The position numbers were made by a program, and so were the translations under genes. A stretch of DNA of 39,100 nucleotides from an uncultured Johnsonella sp. (lineage in GTDB: Bacteria; Bacillota; Clostridia; Lachnospirales; Lachnospiraceae): positions 1 to 39,100 of the forward strand of contig CALBCM010000039.1 in assembly GCA_937927235.1 (NCBI GenBank), written 5' to 3'. This document shows positions 16,860 to 26,066 of the stretch, piece after piece (position 1 is the stretch's first letter; each line of letters opens with the position of its first letter). Under the pieces are notes generated by a model. It saw nothing but the letters and a program-made list of their open reading frames with translations, searched no databases and was not told where the DNA came from.

Positions 16860-18140
16860 CTACCCCCTCGCCTCTAAAGCGCTCTTTCCTATATCACTTC
16901 TCTTGTACTTGCCTTTAAAATCTACCCATTCACAGGCTTCATAGGCTTTTTTAACCGCCTCCTCAAGGTCTGCCCCCTTTGCAGTTATCCCAAGCACTCT
17001 GCCACCGTTGGTCACTATCTCGGCTCCGACTTTTTTGGTACCGGCATGGAAGCAGTAAAACTCATTGTCAGCTGAATTGAATTTATCCAATCCCTTTATC
17101 ACCATGCCCTTTTCATATTTTTGAGGGTAGCCTTCGCTGGCAAGAATCACACATACCGCAGCATTGGCTTCAAACTCAAGCTTAATTTTATCAAGCTTAC
17201 CCTCAATACAGGCTTCAAATACCTCCACTAAATCGTTTTTAAGTCTTAAAAGCACCGCCTGAGTTTCAGGGTCGCCAAACCTGACATTATATTCAAGGAC
17301 CTTAGGTCCCTCTTCTGTAAGCATAAGCCCGAAAAAGATAATTCCCTTAAATTCTACAGCTTCACGGTTTAGTGCTTCAACAGTCCTTTTATAGATATTT
17401 TCAACACAGTATTCTTCTATCTCCTCAGTATAAAAAGGACTTGGAGAAAATGCTCCCATACCTCCGGTATTCAATCCCTCGTCATTGTCCTTTGCTCTTT
17501 TATGGTCCTGAGAAGACGACATAGGGCTTACGGTTTTTCCGTCACAGAAGGAAAGCACGCTTACCTCCCTGCCGGTAATAAATTCCTCAATAACTATGGT
17601 ATCCCCCGATTTTCCAAATTCTTTGGCAAGCATAATCTTTTCTATTGCCTCATAGGCTTCATCGTAAGAGCTGCAAATAATTACTCCCTTTCCGAGTGCA
17701 AGCCCGTCAGCCTTGACTACAAGCGGATATTTTGCCGCCTTAATATACTCCTTAGCCTTAGCGGCATCATTAAAAATCTCATATTCGGCTGTAGGAATAT
17801 TATACTTTTTCATAAGCTCTTTAGCATAAGCCTTGGAGCCTTCAAGCCTGGCAGCCTCTTTTCGGGGGCCGAATATCCTAAGCCCCTCCTTTTCAAATTC
17901 ATCTACTATTCCGGCACACAAAGGGTCGTCCATTCCCACTACCGTTAAATCAATTTCCTTTTTCTTTGCAAATTTTATCAGTTTTTCAAAATCCATCACT
18001 GCAATATCTGCAGTTTCCGCAATTTCTGCTATGCCTGCATTGCCGGGCACACAGTACAGCTTTTTAACTTTACTGCTTTGTAAAAGCTTAAGGCAGATAG
18101 CATGCTCTCTGCCTCCACTGCCTATCACAAGTATATTCAT
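16860..18140 (-). CDS. purD: Phosphoribosylamine-glycine ligase (GAR synthetase)
   Basis: ATP-grasp enzyme that joins glycine to phosphoribosylamine in purine synthesis. It is 426 aa from the ATG at 18140; GGTGA lies upstream, while the GTG at 18149 is part of that site. MNILVIGSGGREHAI starts the N domain, VVKADGLALGKGV is the ATP-grasp core, and NTGGMGAFSPSPF and LEYNVRFGDPETQ are family signatures. It follows purN by 40 bases and precedes threonine aldolase. Confidence 0.96.
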   Translation of the reverse strand: MNILVIGSGGREHAICLKLLQSSKVKKLYCVPGNAGIAEIAETADIAVMDFEKLIKFAKKKEIDLTVVGMDDPLCAGIVDEFEKEGLRIFGPRKEAARLEGSKAYAKELMKKYNIPTAEYEIFNDAAKAKEYIKAAKYPLVVKADGLALGKGVIICSSYDEAYEAIEKIMLAKEFGKSGDTIVIEEFITGREVSVLSFCDGKTVSPMSSSQDHKRAKDNDEGLNTGGMGAFSPSPFYTEEIEEYCVENIYKRTVEALNREAVEFKGIIFFGLMLTEEGPKVLEYNVRFGDPETQAVLLRLKNDLVEVFEACIEGKLDKIKLEFEANAAVCVILASEGYPQKYEKGMVIKGLDKFNSADNEFYCFHAGTKKVGAEIVTNGGRVLGITAKGADLEEAVKKAYEACEWVDFKGKYKRSDIGKSALEARG

Positions 18141-18180
18141 AAAAATCACCGTCCTAAGTATTATTTAGCCTGTCAGCAAA

Positions 18181-18786
18181 CTAATCTATCGGAAGCTTAA
18201 TCTCCTCGCAGGCAATCATGTTGACCGCCTTGGGCAGTATTATCCATTCCGCTTCCTCCATAACTCTCTTTTGGAGCAGCTGCGGAGTATCACCGGCTCT
18301 TACCTCAACCGCCTTCTGTATAAGAATTTTTCCGCTGTCGATTCCCTCATCTACCAGATGTACCGTCGCTCCGGTAAGCTTTACTCCTCTTTTTAATGCG
18401 GCCTCATGTACTTTAAGCCCATAGAAGCCCTTTCCGCAAAAGCTTGGAATCAGCGAAGGATGTATATTGATTATTCTGCCGCGGTATTTCTGAATGACCT
18501 TATCGGGAACCTTTGATAAAAAGCCTGCAAGCACTATAAGCCCGGGGCTGTTTTTATCTAAAGCCTCCAGCATGCTGCTTTCAAATTCGGAGGCACTGTA
18601 TTTCTTTTTTGCAATACAAACCGCAGCAATGCCCTCAGATTCCGCTCTTTTCAGTGCATAAGCCCCCTCGGTGTCCGAAAGCACCAGGCTTATCCTGGCA
18701 TTTTTTATAATTCCGCTCTTTAAGGCATTAATCAGAGCCTGTAGATTAGTGCCTCCTCCACTTACCATTACCGCTATATTTAACAT
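18181..18786 (-). CDS. purN: Phosphoribosylglycinamide formyltransferase
   Basis: Adds a formyl group from 10-formyl-tetrahydrofolate to GAR. The 201-aa protein is of normal PurN length. MVSGGGTNLQALI (7-19) binds the phosphate, INIHPSLIPSF holds the catalytic Asn-His region, and HLVDEGIDSGKI supplies the conserved aspartate. Its ATG overlaps the end of purM by 7 bases, so the two are coupled. Confidence 0.96.
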   Translation of the reverse strand: MLNIAVMVSGGGTNLQALINALKSGIIKNARISLVLSDTEGAYALKRAESEGIAAVCIAKKKYSASEFESSMLEALDKNSPGLIVLAGFLSKVPDKVIQKYRGRIINIHPSLIPSFCGKGFYGLKVHEAALKRGVKLTGATVHLVDEGIDSGKILIQKAVEVRAGDTPQLLQKRVMEEAEWIILPKAVNMIACEEIKLPID

Positions 18787-19805
18787 AACTCTATACCGCT
18801 TGTCCCTGGTATAACCCTGCCTATGACATAAGCCCTTTCGCCTGCTGAATTTACCGCCTTAACAGCCCTCTCGCCTTCTGCTTCATTAACAGCTATTACC
18901 ATACCTATACCCATATTGAAGGTATTATACATCACTTCTTCGCTTACATTTCCATTTTTAGCTATCAGCTTGAATATTTCAGGAATTCTATAGGAATCCT
19001 TTTTTACTGAAGCTACAAAGCCCTCAGGAAGCATACGGGGAATATTTTCATAAAATCCGCCTCCGGTAATATGTGAGCAGGCCTTTATCTCTATTCCCAA
19101 AGATTTAATGCAGGCTATGGCTTTAACATATATCTTTGTAGGGGTAAGCAGTGCTTTGCCCAGCGTAGTACCAAGCTCATCATAATACCTGTCAAGATTT
19201 TCCCTGCTCATTTCAAAAATCTGTCTTACTAAGGAAAAGCCGTTGGAATGCACTCCACTGGAAGCTATGCCTATAAGAATGTCACCTGCTCTTACATTTT
19301 CACCATTTATAATATTCTTTTTATCAGCCGCTCCTACTGCAAAGCCGGCGATATCATATTCGTTTTCCGGATAAAAGCCCGGCATTTCAGCAGTTTCACC
19401 CCCTATAAGTGCGGCTGAAGCGGCTATGCAGCCCTCTGAAACTCCTGAAACTATGCTTGCAATTTTTTCAGGATTATTCTTGCCGCAGGCTATATAATCA
19501 AGAAAAAATAAAGGCTCTCCTCCGGCACATACCACATCATTTACACACATTGCCACACAGTCTATACCCACAGTATCATGCTTGTCCATAATAAAAGCAA
19601 GCTTCAGCTTGGTTCCTACTCCATCAGTACCGGAAAGCAGCACCGGGTCGTCCATTTCCTTGATTTTCGCAAGTGAAAACGCTCCCGAAAAGCCTCCTAA
19701 ACCGCTTAAAACTTCAGGTCTGAAAGTTTTTTCAACATATTTTTTCATAAGCTCTACAGATTTATAGCCTGCCTCTATATCGACACCGGAACTCTTATAG
19801 TCCAT
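18780..19805 (-). CDS. purM: Phosphoribosylformylglycinamidine cyclo-ligase (AIR synthetase)
   Basis: Closes the imidazole ring to make AIR using ATP. It is 341 aa from the ATG at 19805, which has GGAGG five bases upstream. A TTG at 19817 inside that ribosome binding site is not the start. MDYKSSGVDIEAGYK opens the protein; LLSGTDGVGTKLK, CVNDVVCAGGEPLFFLDY and GGETAEMPG are PurM signatures. It sits after purE and overlaps purN. Confidence 0.97.
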   Translation of the reverse strand: MDYKSSGVDIEAGYKSVELMKKYVEKTFRPEVLSGLGGFSGAFSLAKIKEMDDPVLLSGTDGVGTKLKLAFIMDKHDTVGIDCVAMCVNDVVCAGGEPLFFLDYIACGKNNPEKIASIVSGVSEGCIAASAALIGGETAEMPGFYPENEYDIAGFAVGAADKKNIINGENVRAGDILIGIASSGVHSNGFSLVRQIFEMSRENLDRYYDELGTTLGKALLTPTKIYVKAIACIKSLGIEIKACSHITGGGFYENIPRMLPEGFVASVKKDSYRIPEIFKLIAKNGNVSEEVMYNTFNMGIGMVIAVNEAEGERAVKAVNSAGERAYVIGRVIPGTSGIELC

Positions 19806-19879
19806 AAATACCTCCAAATTAATCTCTTATATATGATTATAAAAACTGCCCAATCACGCTCCTAAATCAGCATATCCTA

Positions 19880-20383
19880 TCAGCAAAAGCTCTCGTAGCC
19901 GTTTTCCTGAAGTCTTTTATCCTTTTCCACAACCTCAGCCTTAATTTTGTCCGAATAATTTTTAAGCTTAGCTGCAAGAGCTTCATCTGAAACTGCAAGT
20001 ATCCTGGCGGCAAGTATGCCTGCATTTTTTCCTCCGTTAATAGCAACGGTGGCACAGGGAATACCCGAAGGCATCTGTACTATGGAATAAAGCGAATCCA
20101 CTCCGCCCAGGTCTGAGGTTTTCATAGGTATTCCTATCACCGGAAGTGCAAAAACCGCAGCACACATTCCTGGAAGGTGAGCCGCTTTGCCGGCTCCGGC
20201 TATAATAACCTTAATTCCTCTTTCTTCTGCCCCCTTAGCCCAGTCAAAAAAAATCTCAGGTTCTCTGTGTGCAGAAATTATTCTGATTTCAAAATCAATT
20301 CCCATCTCTTTTAAAAAGTCGGCTGCCTGAGCCATCACCTTCATATCCGAATCACTCCCCATAACAATACCTACTTTAGGCAT
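19880..20383 (-). CDS. purE: N5-carboxyaminoimidazole ribonucleotide mutase
   Basis: Moves the carboxyl group of N5-CAIR to make CAIR. The 167-aa protein opens with MGSDSDMKVM, has ISAHREPE (usually SAHRTPE) and later GAGKAAHLPGM, all class I PurE marks. AGGAGG precedes the ATG. No purK is in this window, although class I PurE normally needs the PurK product; it may be elsewhere. The gene follows the M29-type peptidase and leads the pur set. Confidence 0.96.
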   Translation of the reverse strand: MPKVGIVMGSDSDMKVMAQAADFLKEMGIDFEIRIISAHREPEIFFDWAKGAEERGIKVIIAGAGKAAHLPGMCAAVFALPVIGIPMKTSDLGGVDSLYSIVQMPSGIPCATVAINGGKNAGILAARILAVSDEALAAKLKNYSDKIKAEVVEKDKRLQENGYESFC

Positions 20384-20396
20384 CTTTTTTCCTCCT

Positions 20397-22511
20397 TTAA
20401 TCTATTTCAAAGCCTCTGTTAAGCTCCTCAAGTCCTTTAAGCACAAAGCGCCCTTTATTAATAATTTCCGTTTTTGCTCCCCTGCTGTCAATGGCACAAA
20501 GACAGTCTATCTCCTCATAGGGGATGGTTATATCAGTGTGGCAGTTAAAATAAGCCTTAAGCACATCCTCCTTCCTGAGTATGGAAATTTCATTATCCTT
20601 GGCACAGATAAGCTTTCCGTCAGGATTGTAGGTGTTAAAATCTTCTTCATGTGAATAGCAGGTATCGCCAAGTGCAAAATGCGGTCCCGTTTTTTCTGCT
20701 ATTAATATAGGCAGAGTTTTGAATATGCCATATTTTTTTGCAACAGCATAGGCAGCAGTATTGGTTCCTATGGCAAATTCACCCATAGGCAGGCTCTTAT
20801 GACCCTTAAGCAGGACATTTTCAATAAGCTTTCTGCCCTTGTCAATACCCTCAGAGCCTTCATCTGCAAAATTGGAGCAGCTGTAATCGCTTACTCTGCC
20901 ATCTTTAAATTCAATATATAAATTATCAAAATGTATATCGCCTATATAAACCTTTGAAACATTTAAAACCCCCTCGGTGTTTTTAAGCACCGGGCTTGTA
21001 AACACTTCACCAAGCGGTATGTTTACATCGGCAAGGCAGTTCTCAAAAGCGGTTTCCTTATCAGAGTCCTTAACCTTATAAAGGCTTACTCTTAAATCAG
21101 TCTTATTAGCCGCCAGTCCTTTGATTGTAACATATTCCGCTTTGTCCAGAGCATCTATTAAAAGCTGTTGCATTTTAGAGTAGCTTTCCATATCAAGAGT
21201 ATTTATTTTAATTATGGACTCAAAGATATTTTTATAAGTAAGCTCATCTGAGCTGCAAAGTGCATTTTCACTGCTTTTTATTATGCTCGGCAGGGACCAG
21301 GCTATTATAGCGAAGCTCATCTCCTCCCTCTTAACATACCCGTTTGCAAGCACCGCCATCTTATTCCTGTAATCAAGGCTCAATCTGGTCTGCCTGTCAT
21401 TAAAAGCATAGGCAGCACTGTTATACTCCGGCTTAAACTCAGCTTCACCGAAAACTTCAACTAAGGCAGGTCCCGCATTAAGCACAAGCTCCGACTTAAG
21501 CTCCTCGTAAGCAGCCCTTGCCAACTCCAGCTTTCTGTCAAGATAAGCTTTTTTCATAAGAATTGCGGTGTCAAATTTATGCTCCAGATTATACTGCTTA
21601 TTGATGTCAAGTGCGGCACAGCCTACGCTCCTGACTTCACTCCTGTCGCAGAGCTTATAAGGCTTTTCCTGAAAAACTGCTTTAATGCCTATTTTTTCAA
21701 AATTATAAATAACCTCCTTTAATACTCTTTCAAAACCGAAAGTGTATCTGACAGAAACATATTTCTTCCTTGACAGGTCTTTTTTAGCCAAAGTAAAGCC
21801 ACGTATGAAGCCGTCAGTCAAGACAGCTGCCATCTTTTTAATCTGTGCTTCGGGAAGCTTGGAAATATACTGAGCGGTCCTGATTTCCTCATCTGAAACA
21901 TAGTCACCGAACTTGAATAAATATCTCATATCCTTTAAATCGGAGTTGATTATATTATTATAAATAAAATCATCCCCGCCAATATATACTCTTGAGATAG
22001 CCTTAGCTACACTCTCATCAAGGTAATCATAAAAATGCTGGTAAATTATTTTCTGAATATCCTCCGCTCTGATTTGTTCCTCATAAGCAAAGAGTGCATA
22101 AACCTCCAAAAAAAGCTCAAGCACTGCCGCATACTCATCAAGCCTTGTCCTGTAAATCATAGGAAGTATAGTTCTTATCTCACAGGCAAAAAGTGAAAGC
22201 AGTCTGCCGAGCTCCCTGCCGAAAAGCTCTGTCATATAGGCAGGGCTGTACATTGAAGCTTTATAATTTTCAGGAAGCAACAAATAGTACAGTATCTGCT
22301 GCTGTGCTTTAAGCTCTTTAATTTCAAGCTTGTCAAATTCTCCTCTTTCAAGTTTTTTTCTGATATTCTCCGCTGAAAGTATAAAGCCGGCGTTTGCAAG
22401 AAAATACTCTCTGTAAACCAAATTTAGCTTATCATTGCTGATTTCTTTTATACGACTGACCGCAAGCTCTATACGCTCCAAATGCTTTGGAGTTTCTATC
22501 TCATATTTCAT
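20397..22511 (-). CDS. M29-type aminopeptidase with long N-terminal extension
   Basis: The C-terminal half matches clan M29 metallo-aminopeptidases (AmpS/aminopeptidase T). GEVFTSP near 500 and MGEFAIGTN near 574 supply the two metal-binding glutamates, HFALGDTCY near 607-615 supplies a histidine, and CHTDITIP near 656 supplies the His-x-Asp pair. M29 enzymes are usually about 410 aa; this one is 704 aa. About the first 290 residues are helical, charged and not recognised by me. The ribosome binding site is weak and distant, so coupling to the gene 36 bases upstream is possible. It would release N-terminal amino acids from peptides in the cytosol; the extension may regulate or oligomerise the enzyme. 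Confidence 0.8.
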   Translation of the reverse strand: MKYEIETPKHLERIELAVSRIKEISNDKLNLVYREYFLANAGFILSAENIRKKLERGEFDKLEIKELKAQQQILYYLLLPENYKASMYSPAYMTELFGRELGRLLSLFACEIRTILPMIYRTRLDEYAAVLELFLEVYALFAYEEQIRAEDIQKIIYQHFYDYLDESVAKAISRVYIGGDDFIYNNIINSDLKDMRYLFKFGDYVSDEEIRTAQYISKLPEAQIKKMAAVLTDGFIRGFTLAKKDLSRKKYVSVRYTFGFERVLKEVIYNFEKIGIKAVFQEKPYKLCDRSEVRSVGCAALDINKQYNLEHKFDTAILMKKAYLDRKLELARAAYEELKSELVLNAGPALVEVFGEAEFKPEYNSAAYAFNDRQTRLSLDYRNKMAVLANGYVKREEMSFAIIAWSLPSIIKSSENALCSSDELTYKNIFESIIKINTLDMESYSKMQQLLIDALDKAEYVTIKGLAANKTDLRVSLYKVKDSDKETAFENCLADVNIPLGEVFTSPVLKNTEGVLNVSKVYIGDIHFDNLYIEFKDGRVSDYSCSNFADEGSEGIDKGRKLIENVLLKGHKSLPMGEFAIGTNTAAYAVAKKYGIFKTLPILIAEKTGPHFALGDTCYSHEEDFNTYNPDGKLICAKDNEISILRKEDVLKAYFNCHTDITIPYEEIDCLCAIDSRGAKTEIINKGRFVLKGLEELNRGFEID

Positions 22512-22546
22512 TCCGCTTTTTTAGCCTCCCTTTCAAAATAATTGCC

Positions 22547-23002
22547 TCAGGCTCTGTAGCCTATGAAAACTATAGTAACCCATATAAAAAACTGTATGCC
22601 GCTTAAGCCTATACCTAAAAATGAAGTCCAGTATCTTGCAGGCTTATGTTTGAATGAGCGTATACCGTACCAAAGTGCAGTCGATGAAAATATAAAAGAG
22701 CTTAAGCCCAGTGCCGATACAGTCATATCAGGACTTCCCTTATAAAAAAGATTCAGATAATAGGCTATGTATAAAAAGATAGTCCCTATAAAAGCACAAA
22801 ACACCGAAACTATGCTCCCCTTGGCTACAGGCTTTTTAATATAGCTGATCAGAGTATTGTCCATATTGTCAGCAGGCTTTTTTCTGTCCTCAGGAAAAGT
22901 AAACTTGGCTTCCTCAAGGATTGCATTTCCCTTTGTTTTCACAGGGGCCATAATTTTCTTCTTATCTTCATCCTCTTCAAAAAAATTAAACAGCCTCAAC
23001 AA
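22547..23002 (-). CDS. Small integral membrane protein, unknown (possibly DUF6142-like)
   Basis: A 151-aa protein with a soluble, charged N-terminus (residues 1 to about 58, with EEDEDKKK) and three or four hydrophobic segments after it, ending FIWVTIVFIGYRA. The start appears to be TTG at 23002, 8 bases after GAGGAG; no ATG is closer. It lies 4 bases after the VanZ-like gene. The layout resembles small Lachnospiraceae membrane proteins of unknown function; the DUF assignment is a guess from memory. It has no catalytic motif I can see. Confidence 0.7.
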   Translation of the reverse strand: MLRLFNFFEEDEDKKKIMAPVKTKGNAILEEAKFTFPEDRKKPADNMDNTLISYIKKPVAKGSIVSVFCAFIGTIFLYIAYYLNLFYKGSPDMTVSALGLSSFIFSSTALWYGIRSFKHKPARYWTSFLGIGLSGIQFFIWVTIVFIGYRA

Positions 23003-23006
23003 ATTA

Positions 23007-23489
23007 TTATCTCCTCATTTTTTTAAATTTCAGTATTACAGCATCAGCAAGCAGAAACATTATGTATCCCATAATGCAGCCTAAGGTATTCAAGATTATA
23101 TCATCAATATCAAAGCTGCCTACATTTACTATAAACTGTATTATTTCAACACTTAATGAAAAAAGCATTCCCATAAAAGCAGTTCTTATAAAACTCCTTT
23201 TATACTTGCTTATAATAGGGATAAAAAATCCAAAGGGTATAAAGGCAAGTATGTTACCTGGTACATTTATTATAAATGCCTGTATTCCGAGAATATGTCT
23301 GTATTTATAAAAACGCCAAATCTCCTTAAACGGCACTAAATTATAGCTTCTGCTCCCGGCAGGGTTTTCAGTCCTGCCGAAAGCCTCCGCAAAAAATAAA
23401 AGATAAACCAGCATAATCAGGTAGGCTAAAAAATAGATTCTGCCAAGTATTTTATGCTTAGGTCTGATATTATTTTTTACATTTGTCAT
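23007..23489 (-). CDS. VanZ-like membrane protein
   Basis: A 160-aa protein with about four membrane helices. The VanZ pattern is visible: YNLVPFKEIWRF after the first helix, then INVPGNILAFIPFGFFIP, then SLSVEIIQFIVNVGSFDIDD and a final NTLGCIMGY helix. VanZ proteins occur widely; in some plasmids they give low-level teicoplanin resistance, but most chromosomal ones have no known role. The ATG overlaps the stop of a 49-aa membrane peptide as TAATG. It may act on the envelope, but nothing here shows glycopeptide resistance. Confidence 0.88.
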   Translation of the reverse strand: MTNVKNNIRPKHKILGRIYFLAYLIMLVYLLFFAEAFGRTENPAGSRSYNLVPFKEIWRFYKYRHILGIQAFIINVPGNILAFIPFGFFIPIISKYKRSFIRTAFMGMLFSLSVEIIQFIVNVGSFDIDDIILNTLGCIMGYIMFLLADAVILKFKKMRR

Positions 23490-23638
23490 TAAAAGACAAT
23501 CTCATCCTTGCGTGTCAAAAGCTTTGCACCGAAAACTATTGCAATTATTCCGGTTGCCACTCCAAGTAAGATGCTTGCTATCCCTATTGCAATACACGCT
23601 GCTCCTGAATTTTTCATAGTATTATATATTTTTTCCAT
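23489..23638 (-). CDS. 49-aa single-pass membrane peptide upstream of the VanZ-like gene
   Basis: GGGAGG lies about 11 bases before the ATG at 23638. The product is 49 aa: a short charged N-terminus (MEKIYNTMKNSG), one hydrophobic helix (about residues 13-38) and a basic then acidic end (KLLTRKDEIVF). The stop shares its A with the ATG of the VanZ-like gene. I do not know the family. Coupling and topology suggest a partner of the VanZ-like protein or simply a translational lead-in. Confidence 0.7.
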   Translation of the reverse strand: MEKIYNTMKNSGAACIAIGIASILLGVATGIIAIVFGAKLLTRKDEIVF

Positions 23639-23689
23639 ATTGATGCTTTCCTCCCGTAGTTTACCAAGCCCAAGGTGTTGTACGCTTAA

Positions 23690-24379
23690 CTAAGCCTCTG
23701 CACCGTACAGCTTATAATAATTGTCTATCAGTTCTTTTAATTTGTCATCTATTATAACACTGCCCTTATAGGGAGTATTATACAGATAAGCTGCTACTTC
23801 TTTCATAGTTACAATAGCAGCAGTTTTAATATTATATTTTTCGCTTATCTCAACAAGTGCGCTTTTTTCACCCCTGCCCCTTTCACCCCTGTCAACACTT
23901 ACTATAAGTCCAAGCACCTCCGCCTGAGCCTGTGCCTTTATGATTGGCATAGTTTCTTCAATCGAGGTTCCTGCTGTGGTAACATCTTCTATTATAATCA
24001 CTCTGTCCTTAGAATTGACAGGTCCCCCAAGCAAAATCCCCTTATCTCCGTGGTCTTTAATCTCTTTGCGGTTGGAGCAGTATTTTACCTCAGCTCGGTA
24101 AAGTGAAGCCAGCTTCATACAGGCAGCTACTGTAAGCGGTATGCCCTTGTAGGCAGGTCCAAACAAAACCTCAAAATCAGTACCGAAATTTTCTTCTATT
24201 GCTCTTGCATAATAGCCTCCAAGCCTTTCAAGCTGGCTTCCCGTACGAAATGCACCGGTATTTATAAAAAAAGGGGTCTTTCTCCCGCTCTTTGTTATAA
24301 AATCTCCAAATTTAAGCGCCTGGCAGTCTATCATAAATTCTATAAATTCTTTTTTATATTCATTAATCTGTATTCCCAT
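23690..24379 (-). CDS. pyrE: Orotate phosphoribosyltransferase
   Basis: Makes orotidine 5'-phosphate from orotate and PRPP. The 229-aa protein has the PRPP-binding motif VIIIEDVTTAGTSIEET and an N-terminal FGDFITKSGRKTPFFINTG typical of PyrE. It follows pyrD by 5 bases with only a weak ribosome binding site, so translational coupling is likely. It belongs to the pyrF-pyrK-pyrD-pyrE set. Confidence 0.97.
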   Translation of the reverse strand: MGIQINEYKKEFIEFMIDCQALKFGDFITKSGRKTPFFINTGAFRTGSQLERLGGYYARAIEENFGTDFEVLFGPAYKGIPLTVAACMKLASLYRAEVKYCSNRKEIKDHGDKGILLGGPVNSKDRVIIIEDVTTAGTSIEETMPIIKAQAQAEVLGLIVSVDRGERGRGEKSALVEISEKYNIKTAAIVTMKEVAAYLYNTPYKGSVIIDDKLKELIDNYYKLYGAEA

Positions 24380-24384
24380 CTATT

Positions 24385-25305
24385 TTACCACTTTCTTGCA
24401 AGTCCTATAATTTCATTGACATCATTAAAGCCGTTGTCTTTAAGATAGCCGCTTATTCCTCTGACTATATTAATTCCCGCCTCCGGATTATAAAAATTTG
24501 CAGTGCCTACACTGACCATAGCCGCACCTGCCATTAAAAATTCTACAGCATCCTCTGCTTCTGCTATTCCTCCCATGCCTATCACCGGTATATCAACTGC
24601 TGCAGCCGCCTGGTAGACCATGCGCAGTGCCACAGGCTTTATGCAAGGACCTGAAAGCCCTCCTGTCTTATTAGCAAGGGCGAAGCTTTTTTTATAAATA
24701 TCTATCTTCATTCCGGTAAGAGTATTAATCAGAGAAAGAGCATCCGCTCCTCCTGCCTGGGCAGCCCTTGCCATCTCGGCAATGTCGGTTACATTGGGTG
24801 ACAGTTTCATCACCACCGGCTGTCTGGCATATTTTTTAATTTGAGAGGTAATGTGTTCTACAGATTCAGCCCTCTGCCCAAAGGCGATGCCCCCCTCTTT
24901 TACATTAGGGCATGAAATATTTATTTCAAGCAAATCCACTGCCTCGTCATAAAGTCTTTCAACCACCTCTAAATAATCCTTTTCAGTCCTGCCGCAGACA
25001 TTTACTATCACCTTAGTATCATACTGCTTTAAAAAAGAGATGTCCCTTTTAATAAACACCTCAATGCCGGGGTTCTGGAGCCCTATGGCATTTAACATTC
25101 CGCCATAGGTTTCTGCCACTCTCGGAGTGGGGTTTCCCTCCCAAGGCAGATTTGCCACCCCCTTGGTTGTAACTGCTCCAAGCTTTGAAATATCCGTAAT
25201 ATCACAGTATTCCGCTCCTGAGCCGAAAGTGCCGCTTGCCACCGTTACAGGATTTTTAATTTTAACTCCGGCAATATTTACTTCAAGATTCGGTTCTTTT
25301 ATCAT
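24385..25305 (-). CDS. pyrD: Dihydroorotate dehydrogenase, class 1B catalytic subunit
   Basis: Oxidises dihydroorotate to orotate with FMN. At 306 aa it matches class 1B enzymes, which pass electrons through PyrK to NAD. NPVTVASGTFGSG near the start, NISCPNVKEGG with the catalytic cysteine, and IPVIGMGGIAEAEDA are family marks. Its start overlaps the end of pyrK as ATGA, consistent with a stoichiometric PyrD2-PyrK2 complex. Confidence 0.96.
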   Translation of the reverse strand: MIKEPNLEVNIAGVKIKNPVTVASGTFGSGAEYCDITDISKLGAVTTKGVANLPWEGNPTPRVAETYGGMLNAIGLQNPGIEVFIKRDISFLKQYDTKVIVNVCGRTEKDYLEVVERLYDEAVDLLEINISCPNVKEGGIAFGQRAESVEHITSQIKKYARQPVVMKLSPNVTDIAEMARAAQAGGADALSLINTLTGMKIDIYKKSFALANKTGGLSGPCIKPVALRMVYQAAAAVDIPVIGMGGIAEAEDAVEFLMAGAAMVSVGTANFYNPEAGINIVRGISGYLKDNGFNDVNEIIGLARKW

Positions 25306-26066
25306 AATATTACCTCATCCGCCCGAAACACCGGACCGTCTTTGCAGATTCTAGCATTATTAACATTGCTGTGCCCGTCTTTTTTTACAGTTTTGCACAC
25401 GCAGGCAAGGCAGGCTCCTATAGAGCATGCCATCCTTTCCTCCAGTGAAACATAGCATTCCAGATTATTTAAGGCACAGTAAGCCTTAACTGCCCTTAGC
25501 ATCGGCAGAGGACCGCAAGCCATAACAGTGGAGGCGGCAAGCTTGTTTTCATTAAGCACCTCTATTACTGTGCCTTTGATTCCCACACTGCCGTCATCGC
25601 TTGCAGTGTATACCTCACCGTATCGCTCAAATTCAGCCTTCAAAAAGGTATTGCTGTTTCTGTAGCCAAGCACTATAGTCCTTTTGCCTTTAAGACTTTT
25701 TGCAAGCTCAAGCATTGGCGGTATGCCTATGCCTCCGCCGATTAACATAGTATCCCGGCTTTCAAGCGGAAATCCGTTGCCGGCAGGACCAAGCATATCT
25801 ATCTCCTCGCCCGGCTTCATATTGCTCAGAGCTTCAGTTCCGCTCCCCTTTCTCGTAATTCTGTAGACAAGCCTCAGGCTGTTTTTGTCCTCACTTAAGC
25901 CGCAAATACTTATAGGTCTGGGCAAAAGCCTGCTTTTATCCTTTAAAAACACTGAAACGAACTGACCCGGCAAAGCCCTCCTGGCTATATCCGGAGCCTT
26001 GAGCCAAAGCTCACATATATCTTCTATTTTGCTATGAGAAGTAATGCATCCTCTTTGCTTTAGCAT
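25302..26066 (-). CDS. pyrK: Dihydroorotate dehydrogenase electron-transfer subunit
   Basis: Binds FAD and a [2Fe-2S] cluster and links PyrD to NAD+. The 254-aa protein has the flavodoxin reductase fold: LLPRPISICG for FAD, MLIGGGIGIPPMLELA for the nucleotide, and the cluster ligands in MACSIGACLACVCK with a later Cys near the end. It is coupled to both neighbours: its ATG overlaps the pyrF stop as TAATG and its stop overlaps pyrD. Confidence 0.96.
   Translation of the reverse strand: MLKQRGCITSHSKIEDICELWLKAPDIARRALPGQFVSVFLKDKSRLLPRPISICGLSEDKNSLRLVYRITRKGSGTEALSNMKPGEEIDMLGPAGNGFPLESRDTMLIGGGIGIPPMLELAKSLKGKRTIVLGYRNSNTFLKAEFERYGEVYTASDDGSVGIKGTVIEVLNENKLAASTVMACGPLPMLRAVKAYCALNNLECYVSLEERMACSIGACLACVCKTVKKDGHSNVNNARICKDGPVFRADEVIL

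Noticed and set aside
17502..17948. 148-codon plus-strand frame
   Set aside because: It lies wholly antisense within purD, which has clear family motifs; no ribosome binding site or recognisable protein.
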